Source: an uncultured Ruminococcus sp. (GTDB taxonomy: Bacteria; Bacillota; Clostridia; Oscillospirales; Acutalibacteraceae). From it: a stretch of DNA of 7,885 nucleotides. The position numbers and the translations under genes were made by a program. Below, piece by piece: positions 1 to 6,900 of the stretch. The first letter of the stretch is position 1, and every line of letters begins with the position of its first letter. Under the pieces are notes generated by a model that saw only the letters and a program-made list of their open reading frames with translations, was not told the DNA's origin and did not search any database. The DNA lies in contig CADBRK010000205.1 of assembly GCA_902797065.1 (NCBI GenBank), positions 1 to 7,885 on the forward strand. The letters run 5' to 3'.

Positions 1-89
1 GCAAGGATCGTATTCGTTTTATAACGGATGCGATTTTTTGTTTTTCTGCATTTTCACAAGCATTACATCCTCTTAATAAATATAACTAA
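1..89 (+). CDS. Possible 3' end of an upstream gene (partial, unidentified)
   Basis: The frame starting at base 3 is open to a TAA at 87-89 and would encode 28 C-terminal residues. It begins KDRIRFITDAIF and ends QALHPLNKYN. The mix of charged and hydrophobic residues looks like a protein tail, and its stop is followed by the intergenic promoter region, as expected if a gene ended here. The stretch is too short to assign a family. The frame from base 2 is also open, to a TAA at 74-76, but its translation is a less protein-like, Phe/Ser-rich string. The call is an inference from position and composition. Confidence 0.3.
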   Translation, partial: KDRIRFITDAIFCFSAFSQALHPLNKYN

Positions 90-130
90 GTTATTACAGA
101 TTAGGAATTCTAATAGGGGCAAAATGACTA

Positions 131-159
131 TTGCAAATTCTGCATTATAATGTTATAAT
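131..159 (+). promoter_or_regulatory. Sigma-A type promoter with extended -10 for the export cluster
   Basis: A -35-like TTGCAA (131-136) is followed after exactly 17 bases by a perfect TATAAT -10 (154-159). The -10 is preceded by TG one base upstream (TGTTATAAT, 151-159), the extended -10 form common in Firmicutes. A second perfect TATAAT lies at 146-151, but its best -35 candidate (ATGACT, 124-129, 16-base spacer) is poor. Transcription would start near 166, leaving a leader of about 35 bases before the permease gene. This is the only strong promoter seen in the window and probably drives at least the first four genes. Confidence 0.7.
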
Positions 160-187
160 CATGTTAATTGTGATTGTTAATAAAGAA

Positions 188-198
188 AAGGAAGTGAT
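188..198 (+). promoter_or_regulatory. Ribosome binding site of the permease gene
   Basis: AAGGAAGTGAT matches the full anti-Shine-Dalgarno complement AAGGAGGTGAT with a single mismatch. Its core ends at 194, six bases before TTG at 201 and twelve before the in-frame ATG at 207. Spacing favours the TTG and codon preference favours the ATG, so the start is uncertain by two residues. The ATG at 197, inside the site, is in another frame that stops quickly. Confidence 0.75.
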
Positions 199-200
199 GG

Positions 201-1010
201 TTGTCGATGAGCAGATTTTTTAAGGATTTCAAGCGATTTTTCAGTTATACGGTTTACTCATCAAAAGCCGAATTGAAATCAGAGGTAGCAGATTCTTTTT
301 TGAGCTGGCTGTGGTGGTTCCTCGATCCGCTGCTTTACATGCTTGTTTATTCGTTCATCGCAGTAGTAGTATTCAAGAGTAATGTTCAGTACTTTCCTGT
401 GTTTGTATTTTTGGGGTTGAACACATGGACATTCTTCTCTAAAACCGTAAAAGCCAGCGTTAAGGTCGTCGCCGCAAAAAAGATGATCGTAACAAAAGTT
501 TATGTACCTAAATATATGTTTATATTTGAAAAGATAGGCGTATACGGGTTTAAAATGGTAGTATCCAACCTGTTGGTTGTCGTAACTATGATAGGCTACC
601 ATGTTCCTTTGAATTGGAGAGTAATATGGATAATCCCGATCTCTATGGTACTTGTAGTAGTAACATTCGGACTCAGTACGATCATCAGCCATTTCGGCGT
701 ATTTGTCGAAGACCTGCTTAATGTAATAACGGTTGTACTGCAGCTGTTCTTCTACCTGTCGGGTATATTCTATTCGATAGAATCCATAGGAAAAAATATC
801 AAAGGTAAGGTTCCCGAACCGTATGACTCGCTTCTCGTAAAGCTGAACCCCATTGCGCTTGTTATAACAGACCTCAGACGCGTCATGCTTTACGGAGAAA
901 ACCCGCACTGGGTAATGCTCGGCATTTGGTTTGTAGTAGGTCTTGTGATGTCCGTCATCGGAGTAAAGATCATTTATAAATTTGAAAACAGTTATGTAAA
1001 GGTGATTTGA
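201..1010 (+). CDS. ABC-2 type polysaccharide/teichoic acid exporter, permease subunit (TagG/Wzm-like)
   Basis: This is the membrane half of an ABC exporter that moves a lipid-linked surface polymer from the cytoplasmic to the outer face of the membrane. Its 269 residues fit the usual size of TagG, Wzm and RfbA-type permeases. An amphipathic N-terminal stretch (about 4-30) is followed by some six hydrophobic segments, near 35-58, 64-82, 114-134, 141-164, 172-192 and 238-257. The Trp-rich SWLWWFLDPLLYMLVYSF motif at the first segment and LSGIFYS with a later LNP (186-192, 215-217) are typical of ABC-2 polysaccharide permeases. The start is TTG 201, with ATG 207 as alternative. The stop lies two bases before the ATPase gene, so the two are surely co-transcribed and translationally linked. 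The family call is strong; the exact cargo is inferred from the phosphotransferases downstream. It could equally export a capsule-like or O-antigen-like glycan. Confidence 0.9.
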   Translation: MSMSRFFKDFKRFFSYTVYSSKAELKSEVADSFLSWLWWFLDPLLYMLVYSFIAVVVFKSNVQYFPVFVFLGLNTWTFFSKTVKASVKVVAAKKMIVTKVYVPKYMFIFEKIGVYGFKMVVSNLLVVVTMIGYHVPLNWRVIWIIPISMVLVVVTFGLSTIISHFGVFVEDLLNVITVVLQLFFYLSGIFYSIESIGKNIKGKVPEPYDSLLVKLNPIALVITDLRRVMLYGENPHWVMLGIWFVVGLVMSVIGVKIIYKFENSYVKVI

Positions 1011-1012
1011 TT

Positions 1013-1753
1013 ATGGCAGAAGTTTCGGAAAATGCAATATCTGTGTCTGATGTCAAAATCAGATACAGAATATTTAAAAAGGTATCGCTGTTAAAAACCA
1101 TTCTTGCCCCCCATAAATACAAAAAGACAGAATTGTTCGAGGCTGTCAAGGGAGTAAGCTTTGAGATACCGAAAGGACAGATCCTCGGCATCGTCGGCAA
1201 GAACGGAAGCGGAAAATCCACCCTGCTCAAAGCAATAGCGGGAATATTCGCTCCCGACGAGGGCACTATCGACCTGCACGGACACAGTGTATCGCTTTTG
1301 TCGATCGGCGTGGGATTCCAGAATAAACTCAGCGGCAGAGAGAATATATATCTCTCCGGTATGCTGCTCGGATTCTCCAAAGCGGAGATCGAAGCAAAAA
1401 TTGATGAAATTATCGAGTTCTCCGAGTTGGGCGACTTTATAGAACGCCCCGTAAAAACATATTCAAGCGGTATGTACTCCAAGCTTGCATTCGCAATTAC
1501 GGCTATTCTCGAGACGGAGATCATGCTCATAGACGAGGTGCTGTCGGTAGGTGACGCTAAGTTCAAGAAAAAGAGCTACGAGAAGATGAAGAGTCTTATC
1601 ACCAACGAGGACAGAACGGTCGTTATTGTATCTCACAGCTCCGACACACTCCAGAAGCTTTGCGACAGCATATTGTGGCTGCATGAGGGCGAAGTAAAAA
1701 TGCAGGGATCATGCGAAGAGGTTCTTCCCAAATATGAGGAATTCATGTCGTAA
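1013..1753 (+). CDS. ABC exporter ATPase subunit for surface polymer (TagH/Wzt-like, short form)
   Basis: This ATPase powers the permease encoded just upstream. In the 246-residue protein, Walker A is GKNGSGKST (62-70), the Q-loop Gln is 103 in GVGFQNKLSGREN, the signature is YSSGMYSKLAF (150-160), Walker B is IMLIDE (170-175) with catalytic Glu175, the D-loop is SVGD (178-181) and the switch His is 208. The SSGM signature and the long N-terminal region before the first strand (VKIRYRIFKK...) are characteristic of teichoic acid and O-antigen exporter ATPases. The protein ends soon after the nucleotide-binding domain. It lacks the C-terminal extension of Bacillus TagH (about 530 residues) and the carbohydrate-binding domain of long Wzt proteins. 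ATG 1013 is preferred to TTG 1007 because AGGTGAT (1000-1006) would sit too close to the TTG. All catalytic motifs are intact. Confidence 0.93.
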   Translation: MAEVSENAISVSDVKIRYRIFKKVSLLKTILAPHKYKKTELFEAVKGVSFEIPKGQILGIVGKNGSGKSTLLKAIAGIFAPDEGTIDLHGHSVSLLSIGVGFQNKLSGRENIYLSGMLLGFSKAEIEAKIDEIIEFSELGDFIERPVKTYSSGMYSKLAFAITAILETEIMLIDEVLSVGDAKFKKKSYEKMKSLITNEDRTVVIVSHSSDTLQKLCDSILWLHEGEVKMQGSCEEVLPKYEEFMS

Positions 1754-1762
1754 GAGGTGGCT

Positions 1763-2965
1763 ATGAAACGATTCATAGAAAAATTCAAAGGCGTTAAGCC
1801 TGTGGATATTCTTCACGTCTTCCTGTTTTTGTTTGCACTGCCGATAGCGCTGATATATAAGATCAGGCGGAAGGATCTCTGGCTGATCTGCGACAACGGA
1901 ATCGAAGCCTCCGACAACGGCTATTGGCTTTATAAGTATATACGGGAAACTCATCCCGAACAAGACTGCGTTTTTGCGGTACATAAAAAAAGCGTCGACT
2001 ACAGAAAGGTCAGCAAATTGGGCAAAACCGTTGAGTACGGCAGTTTTATGCACTGGATACTCTATCTCACGGCTAAAGTCAACATAAGTTCGCAAAAGGG
2101 CGGCAAACCGAATTTCGCCGTGTGCTATCTGCTTGAGGTCTACGGGATACTCAAAAACAACAGAGTATTCCTGCAGCACGGCGTTATTCTCACCGATATA
2201 GAGTTTTTGTACTATGAAAACACAAAGATGTCGTTATTTGTCACAAGCACATATCGCGAGTGGGAATATGTGAATAGTCATTACGGGTACCCGGAGGGCG
2301 TTGTACAGCTTCTGGGATTACCCCGCTTTGATAAGCTGCACGAGTTCGACACCGTTCCGTCGCAGATACTGATCATGCCTACCTGGCGCGATTGGCTCGG
2401 CACGAATGCGCTTGCAAAAAATCCCGAACGTGACAGAGAAAATTTTGCAGACAGCTTGTATTACAAAAAATGGAGCAGCGTCATTAAAAGCGAAAAGCTG
2501 AAAGAAATATGCGAACGTTACGGGTGTACGGTGATGTTTTGCCCTCACCGTGATACTCAGAGGTTCCTGGATATGTACGAAAGCGATAATCCGTACCTCA
2601 CAATATGCGATTACAAGCACTATAACGTTCAGGAGCTTATAAAAAGCTCTGCGTTTATGATAACGGATTATTCAAGCGTACAGATAGATTTTGCGTATAT
2701 GAAAAAGTCTCTGGCATATTTCCATTTTGATTATCAGGATTACACCGATCATCATTACCATAAAGGGTATTACGACTACGAACGTGACGGCTTCGGGCCT
2801 GTTTTTTCCGACGAAAAGCCCCTGCTTGAGTATATAGAGCAAATGGCAGAGACAAAATTCGTGAATAAAGAAAAATATCTGAACCGCCATGATGACTTTT
2901 TCACTCTTTATGATACGGATAATTGCAAAAGGAATTATGAGGCTATAAAAGAAAGGTGGAGCTGA
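1763..2965 (+). CDS. CDP-glycerol/CDP-ribitol phosphotransferase family protein (TagB/TagF-like)
   Basis: Enzymes of this family transfer polyol phosphate from a CDP-activated donor to a membrane-linked acceptor, building teichoic acid linkage units or chains. The 400 residues are close to the size of the priming enzyme TagB (about 380) and cover little beyond the phosphotransferase domain. Visible family motifs are the acceptor-site LQHGV (137-141, His139), GLPRFD (185-190), MPTWRDW (205-211), PHRD (261-264) and ITDYSSVQIDFAYM (300-313). A GYYDYERDGFGPVF stretch (335-348) resembles the loop after the donor site. A hydrophobic segment (about 17-33) probably attaches the N-terminus to the inner membrane face. 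ATG 1763 is chosen because the in-frame GTG at 1757 lies within the AGAGGTGG ribosome binding site (1753-1760). The gene begins nine bases after the ATPase stop. Whether the donor is glycerol, ribitol or another polyol, and whether the enzyme primes or polymerises, cannot be read from sequence. Confidence 0.88.
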   Translation: MKRFIEKFKGVKPVDILHVFLFLFALPIALIYKIRRKDLWLICDNGIEASDNGYWLYKYIRETHPEQDCVFAVHKKSVDYRKVSKLGKTVEYGSFMHWILYLTAKVNISSQKGGKPNFAVCYLLEVYGILKNNRVFLQHGVILTDIEFLYYENTKMSLFVTSTYREWEYVNSHYGYPEGVVQLLGLPRFDKLHEFDTVPSQILIMPTWRDWLGTNALAKNPERDRENFADSLYYKKWSSVIKSEKLKEICERYGCTVMFCPHRDTQRFLDMYESDNPYLTICDYKHYNVQELIKSSAFMITDYSSVQIDFAYMKKSLAYFHFDYQDYTDHHYHKGYYDYERDGFGPVFSDEKPLLEYIEQMAETKFVNKEKYLNRHDDFFTLYDTDNCKRNYEAIKERWS

Positions 2966-2966
2966 A

Positions 2967-3971
2967 ATGAGCGATACCGAAAAGATAGATTTTGTAATAA
3001 TATGGGTTGACGGCAGCGACCCCGAATGGCGCGCCGAAAAAGATAAGTACGATACAAAAAAGAAAACAAACGCAAACAGCGAGGTAAGGTACCGCGATTG
3101 GGACAATCTGCAGTATTGGTTCAGAGGAGTCGAAAAATTCGCCCCATGGGTAAACAAGATCCATTTCGTAACATGGGGACATCTGCCCAAGTGGCTGGAT
3201 ACGACAAATCCGAAACTGCATATCGTCAATCATAAAGATTATATACCGCAGCAGTATCTGCCTACGTTCAGCGCCAATCCCATCGAGCTTAATCTGCACC
3301 GCATTGAAGGTCTTGCGGAACAATTCGTATTCTTTAATGACGATATGTTCCTGACTGCTCCCGTGTCGCCCGGGGACTTTTTCGTAAACGGAAAGCCCTG
3401 CGATACTTTTGCTCTCGACTGCATTAATTTTGCTCCCGACACTGCAGGCTTTATCAACGGCGCAGATCTGACCGTTATAAATGCGTTTTTCGATAAAAAA
3501 TCGGTATGTAAAAAAAACAAAAAGCTTTATCTCGACCCGAAAAACGGTATAAGAAATATAATGCGTACCCTTTTATTATCTGCGTGGGGATATTTCCCGG
3601 GATTTTATTATCAGCACGTACCGGCAGGCTTCCTGAAATCCACGTATAACACGGTGTGGGAAAAGGCCTTTGATACTTTAGACACTACCTGCCATAATAA
3701 ATTCCGTACGCCCGGCGACGTAAACCAGTGGGTCATGAAGTTCTGGCAACTCGCTTCGGGTAATTTCAAGGTCAGAAAAGACAGCTTTGCTCTTTGTTAC
3801 CATCTCAAAGAGAATAACTACCAAAAGCTGCTCGATGACATACCTTCAAAAAATCACTGCATGATCTGTATAAACGATACCGCAGACACTCTTGATTTTG
3901 AAGGGAAAAAAGAAGGCGTCAAGCAGGCTTTCGAAAAACTGCTGCCCGATAAATGCAGCTTTGAGCTTTAA
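2967..3971 (+). CDS. Stealth-family hexose-1-phosphoryltransferase
   Basis: Stealth proteins transfer a sugar-1-phosphate from a nucleotide sugar to a hydroxyl group, creating phosphodiester links in capsules and other surface glycans. The human GlcNAc-1-phosphotransferase GNPTAB belongs to the same superfamily. The four conserved regions are visible in 334 residues. CR1 is IDFVIIWVDGSDPEW (7-21). CR2 runs about 40-129 with RYRDWDNLQYW, the INKIHFVTWG-like stretch and FFNDDMFL (122-129). CR3 is about 216-257 with HVPAGFLKSTY and the FRTPGDVNQW segment. CR4 is the short C-terminal region with INDTAD (302-307) and the terminal SFEL. No signal peptide or membrane segment is seen, so it should act on the cytoplasmic face. 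The ATG lies one base after the upstream stop, with AAAGGTGGAG (2952-2961) as ribosome binding site, so the genes are tightly coupled. Sugar and acceptor are unknown. Confidence 0.9.
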   Translation: MSDTEKIDFVIIWVDGSDPEWRAEKDKYDTKKKTNANSEVRYRDWDNLQYWFRGVEKFAPWVNKIHFVTWGHLPKWLDTTNPKLHIVNHKDYIPQQYLPTFSANPIELNLHRIEGLAEQFVFFNDDMFLTAPVSPGDFFVNGKPCDTFALDCINFAPDTAGFINGADLTVINAFFDKKSVCKKNKKLYLDPKNGIRNIMRTLLLSAWGYFPGFYYQHVPAGFLKSTYNTVWEKAFDTLDTTCHNKFRTPGDVNQWVMKFWQLASGNFKVRKDSFALCYHLKENNYQKLLDDIPSKNHCMICINDTADTLDFEGKKEGVKQAFEKLLPDKCSFEL

Positions 3972-4041
3972 GCGTACAATAAATCATCATGTTTCCACAG
4001 ATGAATAACATATAGAAACCAAACGACAGGAGGAGAAAGCA
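3972..4041 (+). promoter_or_regulatory. 70-bp gap with consensus ribosome binding site for the YfhO gene
   Basis: This is the longest gap between genes after the first promoter. It contains a perfect AGGAGG (4028-4033, extended to AGGAGGAG), eight bases before TTG 4042, which fixes that rare start codon. I see no hairpin followed by a T-run and no good -35/-10 pair. TACAAT (3975-3980) lacks a matching -35, and TTTCCA (3992) with TATAGA (4011) has only a 13-base spacer. The likely reading is read-through from the upstream genes, but a weak internal promoter cannot be excluded. Confidence 0.7.
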
Positions 4042-6888
4042 TTGGCAAAAAAGAAAAAGAAAAAATACTCCGAAAAGCCAAATACAACAGTGACTAATCA
4101 AACCGAGGAGATTGTCGAAGACACATCCGTGAAGGAACCCGAAACAGAGGAAGTTTCCGATATTGAAACGGTAACCGAAGAATCTGCTCCTGCCGCCGAG
4201 CCGGAAAAAGATAACGGCGGTGAAGCCGTTATTGCGGAAAACAATGATCCCGACAAAAAGAAGATCAAGCTAAAGCCTGCGCGTTCTCTTCCGAAACTCG
4301 ACAACAGAGAAACAAGCAAAACGCCGCTTTTCCTCATATTGTCGTTTTTGGTACCCTTTATTATAATGGGCGTTGTGTTCGCACGGGCAGGTATTTTCCC
4401 GTTCGGAGAGAGACAAGTTCTTTATTCCGACTGCAAACAGCAGTATTTCCCGTTCCTTAAAGAATTTCAGCACAAGCTTCTGACTGGCGACTCCATGTTC
4501 TACTCATGGAGAAACGGTTACGGCACAAACTTTATCGCCATGATAGGCTATTACATCGCAAGCCCGCTGAATCTTCTTACTATACTGATCCCTACGGAAT
4601 ATCTCAGAGAAGCAATGGCTGTCTTTATGATGATAAAGATCGGCTGTGCAAGTCTGTTTATGGCTATGTTCCTGAAAACAGTCCACAAACGCAACGACCT
4701 GTCGCTCATAGCATTCGGCTGCTGCTATTCCTTCTGTGATTTTATCATGGGCTACTACTGGAACACGATCTGGCTTGACAGCGTAGCGCTTATGCCGCTT
4801 GTTGCTCTCGGCGTTTATTATATTGTAAACGAGAAAAAATACAAGCTGTATATTATTTCTCTTGCGATCGCTTTCATGTCGAGTTATTATATCGGCTACA
4901 TGATCTGCGTGTTTGTAGTATTGTGGTTCATAGTAACAAGCGTTATCAAAAAATCAGATTTCGAGGAGATCTGCCGTAATGTAATTAAAATGGCAATTTA
5001 TTCCGTTGTTTCTCTCTGTATGACCTTGCCGATAACTCTCACATCTTACATACAGCTTCAGAACACCGTCGGCTCGGAAGATAAGTGGCCAAAAAAGATA
5101 GAGATCTACAATAATTTCATGGAGATCCTTGCAAATCTCTTCAGCTTCCATAAGACTACAACTATGGAAGGTCTGCCGAATGTCGGTTCGGGCGTTGTGT
5201 GTATCCTTCTGTTGGTTATCTTTATCAGATCAAAAAATATCGTGCTCCGTGAGAAGATAGCTTATCTTTCACTGCTCGGATTTATGTTCATAAGCCTTAA
5301 TATAAATTATCTTGATTTTATCTGGCACGGCTTCCATTTCCCGAATATGATCCCGTACAGATTTTCGTTCCTGTTCAGCTTTGTTCTTATCGCAATAGCA
5401 TACAAAGGCTTCACGTCGTTTGTAGAGCTTGACAAAAAAGATATAATAGGAATGTGCATTATCACTGCTGTAATGGTTTGCATCACGGTATTCTATCTCG
5501 ACCGGAAGGCTGTAATAGGCAGTCTTATCGTTGCGGGACTGTTCATACTGATGATGCTCCTGTATGAATTCAATCTTCTCAACAGACGTTTGCTTGTCAC
5601 ATTTGCAAGTATTCTGATCGTTGCCGAGATGTGCCTTGAAGCGAGTATCGGTGTGGAATCTGTCGGTACGACCGATCACAACAACTACCCCGACAAAGAA
5701 GCTGCTGTCGAGGAGCTTATAGATTACGCTTACGAACAGAACGGAGACGAATTCTTCCGACTCGATATGGAGTATTATTCCACAAAGAACGACGGAATGA
5801 TCTACGGATATAACGGCATCGGACAGTTCTCGTCAACATCATACAAGAACGTCATTGATTTTACAAGCCGCTTCGGTATGGTATCAAAGAGAAGCAGCTA
5901 TCAGTATCTGCTTACTTCTCCGGTAACTTCGATGTATTCCGGAATTAAGTACGTTATATCAAGAGAAAGATACAAAGGCGGAATGATCTCTCTGACAGAC
6001 GAAAAAACATCTTCCGACGGACTTGTCGATCTGTATTACAACGAATATACGCTGCCGATAGCTTATATGGCTGACAAAGCTATATCTGATGTCAATATGA
6101 TAAACGATAACGTATTCATTACTCAGAACGAGGTGTTCAAAGCTTCTACGGGTGTTGACAGCGACGTCTATACTATTCTGCGTCCGGCTGCTTTCAACTG
6201 CCTGAATATGGATCACGAAGAAACAGACGGCGGTTTTTACTCATACAGCTTTACCGACGGCAACGACTCGGGTGAGATCGAAGTCGAGTACGAAGCCACG
6301 GAGGACGGCGAGTACTTTGCCTGGGCAAATGTAAAATCCAACGACAATATCACAGTGGAGTCCGACTCTCTGACACATACGTATAATATAGAGGCGCAGA
6401 GATATATTTTCCCCTGCGGATATTATCATAAGGGCGAGAGATTCAAGCTCAAAGTCGACTCAAACAAGAGCGGCAAGAATGTAATAGGCGCAGCTTTGCT
6501 CAATAAAAATATACTTGATGAAGGCTATGCGCTTCTTGCGGACGAAGGCTTAAAGGTTACAAAATACACCAGCAATTATATCGAAGGTACTATAGATGTA
6601 CAGAGGAGCGGAGTTTTCCTGACATCTATTCCTTATGAAAAGGGCTGGACTCTCTACGTGGACGGAGAAAAGGTCAAAACGCAGGAGGCTATGGGCGTAT
6701 TCATCTCGGCAGAAATGACAAAAGGCACACACAGCATTACAATGAAATACACACCTCCGGGATTTGTTCCGGGCGTTGTTCTTGCAGTGGCAGCGTTGGC
6801 TGTATTTATATACTTATGCATTACTGATATGCGCAAAGCCAAAAGTGAAAATGATACACAGCCTGCAAAGAGCGGCACTAAAAAGTAA
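4042..6888 (+). CDS. YfhO-family membrane glycosyltransferase (GT-C fold)
   Basis: YfhO proteins are large membrane proteins that, in Bacillus subtilis, work with CsbB to glycosylate lipoteichoic acid, taking a sugar from an undecaprenyl carrier outside the cell. This protein has 948 residues. Residues 1-93 form a polar cytoplasmic tail with a KKKKKK cluster (3-8), an acidic Thr/Glu-rich part (20-70) and a second basic patch (72-85). About 13-14 hydrophobic segments follow between 95 and 533, then an extracellular domain (about 535-905) and a final membrane helix (907-927) with a short basic tail. Family marks are YSDCKQQYFPF (128-138, Asp130 likely catalytic in the first outer loop), SIPYEKGWTLYVDGEKV (862-878) and ITMKYTPPGFVPG (899-911). 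It starts at TTG, with no in-frame ATG before about residue 109. The adjacent downstream GT2 gene is its expected partner. The family is clear; the sugar and target polymer are inferred. Confidence 0.9.
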   Translation: MAKKKKKKYSEKPNTTVTNQTEEIVEDTSVKEPETEEVSDIETVTEESAPAAEPEKDNGGEAVIAENNDPDKKKIKLKPARSLPKLDNRETSKTPLFLILSFLVPFIIMGVVFARAGIFPFGERQVLYSDCKQQYFPFLKEFQHKLLTGDSMFYSWRNGYGTNFIAMIGYYIASPLNLLTILIPTEYLREAMAVFMMIKIGCASLFMAMFLKTVHKRNDLSLIAFGCCYSFCDFIMGYYWNTIWLDSVALMPLVALGVYYIVNEKKYKLYIISLAIAFMSSYYIGYMICVFVVLWFIVTSVIKKSDFEEICRNVIKMAIYSVVSLCMTLPITLTSYIQLQNTVGSEDKWPKKIEIYNNFMEILANLFSFHKTTTMEGLPNVGSGVVCILLLVIFIRSKNIVLREKIAYLSLLGFMFISLNINYLDFIWHGFHFPNMIPYRFSFLFSFVLIAIAYKGFTSFVELDKKDIIGMCIITAVMVCITVFYLDRKAVIGSLIVAGLFILMMLLYEFNLLNRRLLVTFASILIVAEMCLEASIGVESVGTTDHNNYPDKEAAVEELIDYAYEQNGDEFFRLDMEYYSTKNDGMIYGYNGIGQFSSTSYKNVIDFTSRFGMVSKRSSYQYLLTSPVTSMYSGIKYVISRERYKGGMISLTDEKTSSDGLVDLYYNEYTLPIAYMADKAISDVNMINDNVFITQNEVFKASTGVDSDVYTILRPAAFNCLNMDHEETDGGFYSYSFTDGNDSGEIEVEYEATEDGEYFAWANVKSNDNITVESDSLTHTYNIEAQRYIFPCGYYHKGERFKLKVDSNKSGKNVIGAALLNKNILDEGYALLADEGLKVTKYTSNYIEGTIDVQRSGVFLTSIPYEKGWTLYVDGEKVKTQEAMGVFISAEMTKGTHSITMKYTPPGFVPGVVLAVAALAVFIYLCITDMRKAKSENDTQPAKSGTKK

Positions 6889-6900
6889 GGATGGTTGAAA

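Noticed and set aside
25..69. Short leader-like frame on the - strand (ATG at 69 down to TAA at 25) preceded by AAGAGG
   Set aside because: It has only 14 codons, no promoter was identified for it, and it lies opposite the possible upstream gene end; chance is the simplest explanation.
98..116. Interrupted palindrome ATTAG-GAATT-CTAAT (100-114) as a terminator or operator
   Set aside because: The stem is only five AT-rich base pairs with no following T-run, so it is not a terminator. As an operator it has no support beyond the short symmetry.
279..908. Long open frame on the - strand (209 codons) inside the permease gene
   Set aside because: It is antisense to a clear ABC-2 permease. Its translation is Tyr/Arg/Gln-rich with no recognisable domain, as expected when reading opposite a hydrophobic membrane protein.
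970..1566. Open frame on the - strand (198 codons) over the ATPase gene
   Set aside because: It overlaps the conserved Walker A and signature coding regions. The translation is Ser/Ile/Pro-rich without motifs, so it is a shadow of the sense gene.
2672..3229. Open frame on the - strand (185 codons) with hydrophobic stretches
   Set aside because: It spans the junction of two well-supported sense genes and covers Stealth CR1 and part of CR2. The hydrophobic runs arise from the reverse complement of Lys/Glu/Asp codons.
3991..4019. GTTTC/GAAAC inverted repeat before the YfhO gene as a terminator
   Set aside because: It has five base pairs with a 19-base loop and no T-run after it, so it is too weak to stop transcription.
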